From Gnetum montanum (taxonomy: Eukaryota > Streptophyta > Gnetopsida > Gnetales > Gnetaceae), in NCBI GenBank assembly GCA_015680685.1, contig MNCI01029653.1, positions 42,962-98,875 on the forward strand: a DNA stretch of 55,914 nucleotides. The letters run 5' to 3'. Position 1 is the stretch's first letter. Every line of letters starts with the position of its first letter. The position numbers and the translations under genes were made by a program. Below the pieces are notes generated by a model that worked only from the letters and a program-made list of their open reading frames with translations, was not told the DNA's origin and ran no database searches. Below, piece by piece: positions 45,599 through 55,376 of this stretch.

Positions 45599-46771
45599 GG
45601 CTATAATGCTGAGAGTTGTTTAAACAAAATAGGCTATAAATGATAAAATAGGAATAAATTCTAGTGAATGGAATTCAAAAACTCTTAACGGAAATGAAAA
45701 TGGCAAAAAATGATATACTTACTATAATTAGTAAGTGAAGGATAAGGAGGGTTTACCCCTTTACCCGAAATAGAATATTGGCAATGTTGGCTTCAAACCT
45801 CACCTGAGTTGGCTTCCCAAGTGCCTCTACACTGGGTATGACAAAGGGGAATAAAAGGGGGATGAGATAATGGAAATCTTACATCTTCTTATTCCAATGT
45901 TGAAGAGAGGGAGAAAATTTTGAAGACCAAAAATGGAAACTTAATAATTTCCAAAGATGGTTTTGGTAGGCTGCCAACTTTCACCAAAAAGAAGGGAAAA
46001 GTAGGCTTAGTTGGTATGGAAACCAACATTAGTTTAGTGGCAAAGATTATGGCAACAAAAAATAAAGGTTTATTAAGGCTTCCACACTAACTTTGCTCTA
46101 GGGATTCATAGTAGATGTTGTGAAATTCCAACATCCAAACCACCTGCAACTTCCATGCTAAGGTTTCTGCCATGGAGGGGTAAAGTTAGCATTAGATTCC
46201 TTAGGATTTTTTACTAGAAAATGGCTTTCAACTTGTAACAAAAGCAAATCTAGTTATAAAATTAGCTTCAAACTTCACCAATGTTGGCCTTCCAACTGGT
46301 TCCATGATGGGTATGGCAGAGGAGGGAAAGAAGGGGGCTGAGATGATAGGAATCTCACACCTCCTACCTCAATATTGATGGAGGAAATGCTAGAAACCAA
46401 AGTGGGAAGTTAGTATTTTTTCACTAAAATTGGTTTTAGGTAGTCAGAAATTCTTTCAACTTAGAAAAATGGGGGAAAAGCCAACTCATGGATGAGTTGA
46501 ACCACCCACTTTTAGAAGCTAGAAAATAAACATTTGGTAGTAAAAACAATGGGGGGGTAGAGATATCAATGCTAACTTTGGACTATAAAATTCACAGCAA
46601 GTGTTGTGCAAAGTCAAAACCCAACCACTTGCAACTTCCATGCTACAATTTTGATCATAGGGGAGCAAAGATCAATGTTAATTTTTTTCAAGGGTTTTGG
46701 CTACAAAAAATGAAGGAAAAGCTTGCAAACAACTATGAAAAGAATAGATTTGGTTATAGAATTTAGGCGAA
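45599..46771 (-). repeat. Element D leader with 490-bp tandem duplication
   Basis: Between the primer site and gag two diverged copies lie in tandem with an offset of about 486 bp: cttccatgctaagg (about 46150) against cttccatgctacaa (about 46636), and attggcaatgttggcttc (about 45775) against the related ccaatgttggcc (about 46280). There are no genes. CTTAGCATGGAA-type motifs are present. Confidence 0.65.
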
Positions 46772-46790
46772 GGTCCTCCTTCTAGCACCA
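46772..46790 (-). other. Element D primer binding site
   Basis: The minus strand reads TGGTGCTAGAAGGAGGACC, eight bases after the LTR end. Element E has TGGCACTAAAAGGAGGGTT in the same place. The tRNA is not identified with certainty; it is not the tRNA-Asp type of A, B and C. Confidence 0.65.
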
Positions 46791-46798
46791 AGAAAAAC

Positions 46799-48510
46799 TA
46801 TTGCAACCGAAAACCTCAATTTCTAGAATGAAAAAACCAAGGATCCTTAATGTAAGAAATTCCCCAACCTCAAATCCCTAGGGCCTTTGCAATATAAATG
46901 GGATTCAAGGTGCCCTGGCTAGTCCAGTAGATCAACTAGGGACTTAGGAAATGCAAATTGTGGAAATATCAATAGATCCAAATAATACACAAATAATAAA
47001 TTTATTTTTGAACACAAAACCCAAAACTTAAAACTTGATAAAGAAAAGAATATAGAATAAGTTAGAGAAATTTGTACAAATGATGCCTAGATGAGCAAAA
47101 AGGGGATTCACTTATGCAAGAGTTCAAAGCTTGTTGAAGCCAAGGTGATCTACTCCATGATCCAGGTGCTAAGCCACTCTTGATGTTATTAAACCTTCCT
47201 TTGCTATTGGAACCTTGGATCTGCTAATTGGGTCAGTGCTAGGGGGTGAGAAAGGTGGAATATTTGGATGCCAAGTTTCTCCACACTGGGTTTGGAATCC
47301 TAGTAGTGTAGTGTTAACACCAAAAATCCACCAAATCTCAAGGCCTCACTGCTTCCACGCTAGAGTTTAGGAGGATGCAAGTGTGAAAACTTGCAAGAGC
47401 TCTTGAGTGCCTAAAAATGCCCCAAGTGTGGAATTGTAAAAAGTGGTTGAACTTTGGTGAGAATTTGCTTGTCAAAAAGTACTAAAACTACTAAAAATTG
47501 TTGAACTACCAAAGTTCTTGTGCATAAAAAATTATTGAACCTTGTCCAAAATGTGGAACCTCTCAATGGTGTTGGAGGCTAGCTTTTATAAGATCTTTGG
47601 GCCATAAATGGGGTTGCAAATTGGCCATGATTTGGCTACAAATTAGCAATGAAACATTTGCAAATTTGACTAAGAAATGCATGCAAATTTGCTATAAATT
47701 TAGGTGATATGGGTGGCCAAATTTGGTGGGTTACTATACATAGTAACTGCTTTCTCCCATTTTCATTACATTTACTATAAATAGTAACTGGGGCACACCT
47801 TCCATGCTGGAGATGAATCTTCCATGTTGAGCTCTTCACCATGCTTGTTGAAGTGGCTAATCAATGTTGAAGTGCATGAATTGATGAATTTTTTTCCTTG
47901 TGACTTCCATGCTTGGGGATTGAATTTTCCATGCTAGGGGGAAAAACTTTCTACACTAGGGAAAATTTTTTAGGCTAGGAAAAACATTCACCATGCTTGT
48001 TGAAGTGGCTAATCAATGTTGAAGTGCATGAATTGATGAATTTTTTTCCTTGTGGATTCCATGCTTGGGGATTGAATTTTCCATGCTAGGGGGAAAAACT
48101 TTCTACGCTAGGGGGAAAGTTTTTAGGCTAGGGAAAACATTCACATTGGGGTGAAACTTTCTGGGCTAAGGTGGGAAAAGTTTCCAAGCCAAGGAAAAGT
48201 TTTCAAGTTGTGCATTTGACCTTCACAGTGAAGGGGAAGAAAGTTTTCAAGCCCCCCATCCTTCCACTCTAGAGGTAGGTGAGATCTACCCCCTTGTACG
48301 TGTTTCCAATGTAGAAAAATACATACCCCCATAAAACCCATCAAATTACCTTTTTTGGCATTCCAANAACCCCAAAAGTATAAATTATGTGAAAATTCCC
48401 ATTGTGGGTTACAATTTTCATGTTTACAATGAAATTTTACCTCAAGTTTTATGGGGTGAAAACTGCATGATGAAGATTGGTTATAACATGCAAAATTTTG
48501 TGGTGTTTCA
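46799..48510 (-). repeat. Element D 5' LTR
   Basis: 1712 bp, matches 30231-31853. TATA box at about 47584-47591 (TTATAAAAGC on the minus strand). It is longer than the other LTR partly because of a 152-bp tandem duplication at 47835-48138. One N lies at 48367. Confidence 0.9.
47835..48138. repeat. 152-bp tandem duplication in the D 5' LTR
   Basis: Units 47835-47986 and 47987-48138, both starting ttcaccatgcttgttgaagt and nearly identical. The 3' LTR has only one copy (about 31240-31390). Confidence 0.85.
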
Positions 48511-48837
48511 ACTACAAATGCTAAACTCAAAGTTCTTAGGGCATTTTACATCAAACGCAAATAGTTTGTTGCCTAGTTCGTTAATGTCAACGAGCTATTC
48601 CCAACAATGCCCTATCCTTGGAATGTACCCATTCCAACCCACATTGGTGAAGCTACATGAACCATGCAAAATCTTAGGAGTGAGGAGAAGATGAAAGCAT
48701 TATTGAATGCTTTATGTATTCCACTAGAAATTGCAGCCACAGCGTGACAATCACAACAGCCTTAACCACCACATGCACCTGAAGCAAGAGAAGGATGTTC
48801 GAAACCTCAAGAGCCTATACTACTTAGGACCATTTAA
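48511..48837 (+). pseudogene. Element C ORF2, 3' part after D
   Basis: Continues the split gene: TTNAKLKVLRAFYIKRK, then FVNVNELFPTMPYPWNVPIP, aligned to YVKANKIFLQLPCPWEVSTP of A, then EEKMKALLNAL and the end LLRTI with TAA at 48835-48837. It gives the C-terminal boundary of ORF2 in C. One frame shift and TAG stops are seen. 48838-49057 holds nothing further. Confidence 0.78.
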
Positions 48838-49057
48838 TCTTCTTCCTTATTTTCACACCATCAAAGAAATTTTTTTTATCAAATTTTGTCCTAGTATTTA
48901 ATTTTGTAGTCTTGAACACCACAAAATTTTGTCATGATTATATATTCGTACACTCAGGCACTTAGTGTTTATTTATGTTTGTCATATGTCTATCATTAGC
49001 TAATAATCCCATACCTTCCCAAATTTATAAAGAACTTGAGAATGAGTTTTCATTCAG

Positions 49058-49068
49058 TCATGGGGGTA
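49058..49068 (+). other. Element C polypurine tract
   Basis: TCATGGGGGTA directly before the 3' LTR start TGATGAATTG, the same as in A and B. Confidence 0.75.
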
Positions 49069-49941
49069 TGATGAATTGTAGACTAGTTGTGTCAACTAGG
49101 CCCCATCAACTCGGCCTCGTCAATGCATGCTTTGATGCATTAACATAGCCCCATCGACATAGTGTCTATTTTTGCATATAAATACATGCTCACCTACCAT
49201 GTTTATGGAATGTCTTGTCATAGTTGTAGCAAAGCTCTTGCAATTTTGTCATTTGGAAGTTAGATTATTTTTTCTAAGTGCCCACAGTAGGAGTCAAGAG
49301 TGTACAAATCTTTATTTGAGCACTGTTGTACCTAAGCACAATAGTGTGTGTAGCAATATAGATGAGCTTTTTGATAAACCTTGTAGCACTTTGAAATAGA
49401 ATAATTATTTATTTTTGCATTTAATGTTTTATGCAATTTCCCTTAATGATTTAAGTAATTAAATACTTAGTTAGGCTAAATTAAGCTAGATTAAGTAGTG
49501 ATTAATTAAGCACATAAGTACGACCACTTCAAGCATGTGCATGATGCTTTGTAATCCTAGTAACGCTTAACATTTGGTAACCCAACAACGTTATATGTGT
49601 TCAGGATGTGTATAGCAAGTGGGAATGAATGCCTATGTTAGGATTAGTTAGGTGTAGTTAGTTAAATTAAATTAGCAATTAAATTACTTCATTCCTTTCA
49701 TCCTTTATTTTCAGCATCCAAAACATAAAACATAAAAATAATAAAAATTATATGCCTTGATTACACTTAACCATACCTTTGATATCACAAGTGTAATTGG
49801 AAAGACAATGAATGACTATTAGGGCAAGTTCACTTCCTAGAGGCTAGTGTACTGCAAGACAAAATCTATGGAATTCAACCAATTACACATGAACTCTTAG
49901 TGATTTGTATGGTTGAGCGTAGGGCTATTCATTGCCCATCA
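49069..49941 (+). repeat. Element C 3' LTR
   Basis: 873 bp, matches 18270-19185, ends CCCATCA. TATAAATA at 49177-49184. The U3 repeat block is shorter than in the 5' LTR (GTCAACTAGGCCCCATCAAC, then one more copy). Confidence 0.93.
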
Positions 49942-49946
49942 TAGAT
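49942..49946. other. Target site duplication of C, right copy
   Basis: TAGAT, identical to 18265-18269. Confidence 0.9.
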
Positions 49947-50995
49947 AAAACCAAATTGATAATTTGGGATATGAGAAATACTTATTATAACTTCCATTTT
50001 CGAGATACTGATGTGCAAATTATAGATCCTTTTAAATATTTGGGTCTCATTTATATAGACAATTACGAGGGAATTGCATAAAATAAAAAATAACAAGAGG
50101 TTTTAAGGCTCTATATGCTTTTAAAAACAAGTGCAAGGATTGAGGACTTTGAGCTTAGAAGATTAGAAAATAAATTTTTGTGACTATCATCTATCCTACT
50201 GTATTATATGGATGTCTTATTTGGGGACCTAAACTCAATGTTAAACTTTGAAAAGATATTGAAAGAGTGCAAAAAAAATTTCTTCTTAATGAGTTAAAGG
50301 TGAAGATGCAAACACCTTAATCTTATTATGTGAATGTGATTTATCACCTTTAGAAGGAAAAGCCTTTTGCCAATTCATTACATACACTCAAAACTTGCAT
50401 ACCTCAAGGCAAGACAAATTCTCTAAAGTAATTCTTGAGGATTCATTAAATCATGATTGGTATTTTCATGGAATGCAATGGTTGAGAAAATGGAATATTT
50501 CTTGGAAGGATGTGTAGTAAAATCCTAAGCATATTCGATAACTAGTCAAGCAGAAGGTTTTAACACAAATGTGGTCTAATGTGGAAGGAAAGAGATAATT
50601 TTATTTATACCACATTAGATCTAATAAACTAGATGTAGAAGTTCACTATCTCTCAGTTGTTATTCCAATTAAGTATTGAAATACTATCAACAAGCTTCGC
50701 TTAAGTTCTTATCATCTTAAAATTGAAAATGGAATATAGATTCAACTCCCCCAAGAAGAGCACATTTATAGATTATGTAGATTAGGAGCCCTTGAAGATG
50801 AGTTACATGTGTTTCTCTCTTGTGCTATAACTACCCATTTGAGACAATGTTATAATGTTACAATAAAAAACCTATATGATTTAGTTTAATGCTCCCATTG
50901 GTTCTTGGCCAATTTGTAGTCTATCTTTACTTTTCATGAAAATGTAATATTTGTCCAATAAATCCTATGGTTCTTCAAATGTAATAAAGCTTCAT
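49942..50995 (+). pseudogene. LINE reverse transcriptase, thumb and C-terminal part
   Basis: Continues 18099-18269: KTKLIIW, then DPFKYLGLIYIDN (usual YKYLG), KTSARIEDFELRR, VLYGCLIWGPKLN (usual YG.E.WG), IERVQKKFLL, LRLSSYHLKIENG (usual RLS.H.L.IE.GR) and LEDELHVFLSCA (usual EDE.HFL..C), the standard C-terminal order of plant LINEs. Several frame shifts and stops occur. No poly(A) tail is seen at the end near 50995. Just beyond, the sequence changes to LINE endonuclease on the other strand. Confidence 0.85.
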
Positions 50996-50999
50996 TTCA

Positions 51000-51288
51000 A
51001 TAACTTCATAAGCAGTAGGAGAAACATTACAATTTTTGAAAGTGCATTTTCCAACAAAACTAATATCATGCACTAAAACCCTAATCTCTTGCAAGAAAAG
51101 AAAATCTAGAGATAAATACTAATTTGAAAGATACTCCATGATAGTCTTTACTTAAGACCTATTAAAAAGATCTCAAACATTCCATGATAGAACTAACATT
51201 AAGATGTTGCAAAGGAGGCCCCCATTTTTTATTTTTAAGTTCAACATTTATCTCATAATCCATGTCACTAATGGGTAAAAAAGCAAGT
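51000..51288 (-). pseudogene. LINE endonuclease fragment (N-terminus)
   Basis: On the minus strand LSWNV opens the endonuclease (usual SWNVRG), followed by VKTIMEYLSN, LDFLFLQEIRVL (usual LQET) and FVGKCTF. This is the part missing before LVNKYLIEKVL at 8827. The upstream part is cut by element E at 51289. Confidence 0.8.
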
Positions 51289-51336
51289 TGAAACACCACC
51301 AAATCTAGACTATGGCACCCTGGCTGAAAATTTTGA

Positions 51337-51810
51337 CTAAGTGTTGAGACTACGCTCTCCCCCAAATGGGAGCATAGTTAGCCTCTAGTTGAGAGCGTAG
51401 TCAGCCTCTCATGGAGAGCATAGTTAGCACAAAGGCCAGTTTTTGCAATTTTCTCTAAGTGTTGACACTAGTTTCAACCCCAATTGAGAGCATAGTCAGC
51501 CTCTTGTGGAAAACGTAGTTAGCACGAAGGCCAGTTTTGCAAATTTTTTCTAAGTGTTGAGACTACACTCAACCCTAGTTGAAAGCATAGTTAGCCTCTC
51601 ATAGAGAACGTAGTCAACATGAAGGCTAGTTTTTGCAAATCCTTTCTAAGTGTTGACACTACACTTGATCCCAGTTGAGAGTGTAGTCAACCTCTCGTAG
51701 ACAGTGTAGTTAGCATGAAGCAAGTTTTTGTGAATTTTTTCTAAGTTCCAAGACTATGCTCTCCCCTAACCCAGAGCATAATTAGCCTTCTGTGCAGAGC
51801 TTAGTTAGCT
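51337..51810 (+). repeat. Tandem repeats in element E U3
   Basis: Five units starting CTAAGTGTTGAGACTAC at about 51337, 51455, 51550, 51646 and 51741, a spacing of 118, 95, 96 and 95 bp. Each contains one or more GAGAGCATAGTCAGCCTCTC-like motifs, themselves inverted repeats (GAGAG and CTCTC). They lie upstream of the TATA box at 52224. Confidence 0.85.
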
Positions 51811-52223
51811 AGAATAGTCTACAACAACCTCCATGGTGCAATAATGATGCTTGACTCAACTCTATAATGCAGTCAACTCACCTTCGGCAAGCATAGTAGG
51901 AAAAATGCCTTTTTTCTCTTGTATCTCCTATGCACCAAAATTAGAACTACACTCGGCCCCATGCAAGAGCATGAAGAGCATAGTCCCACAAAGCATAGTC
52001 TCTGAGTTTCATTTTTCAAGTACCCTATGATCTTCTTGGCACACACATGTGGTTGGTAGTGTAGTCAAAATCTTATAATCTCGTAGAGTCTAGCAGAGCA
52101 TAGCAAAGAGCAACACCATCAACCTCATCAGTACACCACATGAATAGTGACTATGCTAGCATAGTCCCAACCATCCCCTCTACCATGTGGTAGCCACCCC
52201 ACATTTTCCGCTAACCCTGGACC

Positions 52224-52231
52224 TATAAATA
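52224..52231 (+). promoter_or_regulatory. Element E LTR TATA box
   Basis: GGACCTATAAATACC downstream of the U3 repeat array. Confidence 0.6.
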
Positions 52232-52962
52232 CCTATTCCCTCAAAGTTTTCAAGGTTGACAAAAAGAAGAGTTGGCAAATCTAAGGAACACTTGGAAGAG
52301 ACCTAAAGGAATTTTGGCAAACTAAGAAGAGGTGAAGTTGCAAACCACTACAAACCCCCATAGTCCAATAGAACATTGCAGCCAATGGTACACTGCAGTG
52401 GCCAACCCGACAGATGTAGACACCTAGGCAAAATGCCAATCTTCATAACCAGATACCTTAAAGACTATGACTACATTGTCTACTACGCATATTATACATT
52501 GTGTACCTTCTAATCCATTTTTGTATTAACTACATTTAACCCCATTTGGGGTGGTGTTCCACTTCTATCTCTCTCTCTTTCAATGCATTTTTCGCACTTT
52601 ACTTACATTTTTCATTATTTTCCCACATAGCTGTGCCTAAAACTATGTTCAAGTGGTAGTCTACATGTGTCAACATCACCCACTTCATCGAAACTTTTGA
52701 CTATGCTCATCCCCTCTTGGGCACCTATGACTATGCTCAACACTATTAACACCACCTACACATTTAACACCATCTCACATCAACATTACAGCTAACCATG
52801 CTACACCCTTGTTGCATCCAGTAAGTCCCTATTCGATCAACTAGACCATTCAAGACACCCTATCTCCACCCCCAACAGGCCCTCACACGGATTCGGGGTT
52901 AGGTTATGCACCCATGCACCTCAGTGTTCCAACCATCAACATTTTTGGTTATCATAGTTTTT

Positions 52963-52981
52963 TGGCACTAAAAGGAGGGTT
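52963..52981 (+). other. Element E primer binding site
   Basis: TGGCACTAAAAGGAGGGTT, 14 of 19 identical to the D site TGGTGCTAGAAGGAGGACC. Confidence 0.65.
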
Positions 52982-53291
52982 GAACCACTTTTTCGAACTC
53001 CGTTGTGGTTGTCTTGCATGCTCTCTACATCGCAAGTATCTATCAACCTGTCAGTGTAGATTGAACCCTGTAGTCAGTCCCCTTGGGACCCCACATAGTA
53101 ACCCAAATCACATTCATTTCCACTATTGCTAACTTCACATTCTCTATAGTTAGCATAGTCCACTCTTTGGCATGGAGAGCATAGTCAATGTAGTCCACTC
53201 TCCGACATGGAGAGCGTAGTCAACATAGTTAGCTCTTTGGCATGGAGAGCATAATCAATGTAGTTAGTGGTGTTAGCTAAGATAGAGTTAG
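52982..53291 (+). other. Element E leader with LTR-type repeats
   Basis: No gene recognised. Three to four units of about 35 bp at 53150-53270 of the form GGCATGGAGAGCATAGTCAA resemble the GAGAGCATAGTCAG motif of the U3 array. Confidence 0.6.
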
Positions 53292-55366
53292 TTGCAGCAT
53301 AGTCCATCATGTTTCGCAACCAGCAACCTCTACAGTCCCCTTGCAACCCAATCTGTGGCCATGAATCTAGATCAACCTTCAATGTTAGTGTCAAATGCAC
53401 TTAACATCTTGTCCATCCAACAAGAGACCAAAATTGAAAACCCTACAAGCTTCATGATGGCAAGACTAAGGCAATCCCTTAGGTTACATAATCAAGACCC
53501 AGAATATGCCACGCTGACCAATGAGTAGTACAACTTTATATGCACAAAGATTCAAGTAGGGTTACCCATAGATCACTTTGACATGGAGACAAAATGAAAT
53601 TATGAACTAATCCATCAGGATGGATAGGAATATATCCCTTCCTCATTCCATATCATACTACTCATAGAGCTTGACCATTAGTTATTAACCCAGCTCATCC
53701 AAGCAGGTGAGCGTGATGTAGGAACAAATTATGAGAAAGCCCTACAAGAGGAAGAGGACAAGTTCGAAGCTCACTCCAAGCACAAGGGCCCCTTCCACAT
53801 CATCTTCCAATGAGCAATCCCTAGTCCAACCCCTCGTTAGTTTAGTTCACCCATTCTTCTTGAGATGGTCATAGCACCAACATCACCTTTCCACTTTGTT
53901 AAGCCTAGGTTAACACCTATAGTAGCAATGCATCAAAACGTAATACACGCATTACGATGTAGCAGCTCCCCTTAGCTTGCCCTTTGTGACATCATCATAA
54001 CCCATTCAACCATCTTTGCCCATAATAACCATATCAATTCAACTATACATCCATGTAGGGCCCATCCCCAAGTCCCAAATGACGTAGGCACCCCACATCC
54101 TGCTTGTTTCATCAGTGCCTTCAATGTTGACACAATCCATGCATGCATTGCTTATCGCAATCACCATGCCCATAGCACAGCCAACGCATCAAGTGCATCA
54201 TGTAGTTTTGCAATGGGTGACCAAGTCATGGACCACACAACCATCACAACAATAGATAGTGCAACCAACTTAGTCAGTTGGAGCATCTCAAAACTTAGAC
54301 CAGGCATTCTAGTTGATTCAAAGCTTGATTGAAGAGGTGAAGTGACTCAAAGCCGCATCCTCCAAAAATATCAAAGTGATGGATTTCTACCAGGATGACC
54401 CTCTAAGTCCTGTGATCCCACCTCTAACTCTACCAACTGGCATCCCACTACCTCAATTTACTAAATACAACAATGACAAAGACCCCAATATGCATCTGGT
54501 CACATTTAGGTCTGAGTGCCTACTGTTGCAAGCATGGTAGCATGTCATCTGCACATATTCACCATGTCATTGACTAGTGAAGCATTAGATTGCTACTATG
54601 CACTACCTAGAGGCTCTATCTCCTCATTTGAGGATCTCTTAAGCCAATTCATAACATGCTTCAAATACAATTTAAAGCTAGATGCAACCTTAAACCAACT
54701 AATGCAAGTCAAGCAGGGCCACCTAGATCCCATGTAGAAATTCATTCAACACTGGAGTGCCTCACTAAATGAAATATGAGAGCTAGTAGAAGCACATCTC
54801 CTAGCCATTTTTAAAGGCACAATTAACAACTTTATAAAGTTGAAGTTGTACTACCTAGGCCCACAATCCTTAAGCTAAGCCTTAACTCAAACCAAAAGCA
54901 TAGAGAACACAACATAAGCTAGCAAGGACCCAACCTATGTGGCCTACAAAAACCAACATGCAAGGAGAGACAAGGACAAGGCAAAGTAGAACACAACAAT
55001 GGTAACTATAGCCAAGGAGGCCAAAGCAACAAACCAAGGGTCAATGGCTAGGTAGCCTAAAGTCCTAGCTAACAACAAAGCCACCAACACTAGTGCCAAG
55101 GCAACCAACCAGCCTACATCCTTGATTGCCACTGCACAAGCTATTCTAAGGCCTAACTTTGAGTGCAATGATTGCTCTTAGTACATCTCGTTGTTGTTAA
55201 AACCTTTAGAGCTGCTAGATCAACTATTAAAAGATGGATGCATCTAGTACAAGCAAATGTCCAAGGATGCCCACAAGAAACATGACAGATATTGCAAGTA
55301 GCTAAGGAATCCCATGTTGGTAGCACCAAATGAGCCCCCAATCCCAAGAAATTTTAGGCTAAACTA
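53292..55366 (+). pseudogene. gag: Element E gag
   Basis: The N-terminal part from about 53292 ends its first clear block at 53528 (MMARLRQSLRLHNQDPEYAT). The gag core at 54530-54860 is well preserved: FTMSLTSEALDCYYALPRGS, ISSFEDLLSQFITCFKYN, LNQLMQVKQGHLDPM, FIQHWSASLNEI and FIKLKLYYLGPQSL, the order of the Tat gag domain. The closing Cys/His block near 55240-55300 is degenerate (KHDRYCK). It ends NFRLN at about 55366. There are TAG stops and frame shifts. The start is uncertain. Confidence 0.78.
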
Positions 55367-55376
55367 ATTCTGTCAT

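Larger units (their letters stand above)
30231..48510 (-). mobile_element. Element D: giant Tat-lineage retrotransposon with an antisense gene
   Basis: 18,280 bp inserted in C ORF2. Minus-strand order: LTR (46799-48510), primer site, duplicated leader, gag, spacer minisatellite, an opposite-strand spliced gene (39922-43363), an array of about 190-bp repeats (36470-39510), spacer minisatellite, pol (RT, RNase H, second archaeal-type RNase H, integrase), spacer minisatellite, purine tract, LTR (30231-31853). The second RNase H between RNase H and integrase is the mark of the Tat branch. No protease was recognised. Confidence 0.92.
18270..49941 (+). mobile_element. Element C: full Athila-like retrotransposon carrying nested D
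   Basis: 31,672 bp between perfect TAGAT duplications; about 13.4 kb once D (30231-48510) and one D target copy are removed. Order: LTR, tRNA-Asp-type primer site, gag, protease, RT, RNase H, integrase, 2.1-kb spacer, ORF2, polypurine tract, LTR. It is the only member of the A/B/C group here with pol. Joining 18269 to 49947 restores the LINE reading frame (LQVNVD then KTKLIIW), which independently proves the boundaries. Confidence 0.95.
51289..52956 (+). repeat. Element E 5' LTR
   Basis: About 1668 bp, starts TGAAACACCACCAAATC. The end, GGTTATCA near 52954, matches the D LTR end (GGTTGCAATA), as does the stretch up to the primer site (TAGTTTTTTGG). TATAAATA at 52224-52231. Only one copy is in the window, so both ends rest on comparison with D. 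Confidence 0.75.
51289..55376 (+). mobile_element. Element E: Tat-like retrotransposon, 5' LTR and gag, cut by F
   Basis: 5' LTR (51289-52956), D-type primer site (52963-52981), leader with LTR-type repeats, then gag to about 55366. At 55377 a different LTR begins, so the rest of E, if present, lies beyond the window. It inserted into LINE endonuclease sequence at 51288. The group is assigned by the LTR start, primer site and gag; pol is not visible. Confidence 0.82.
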
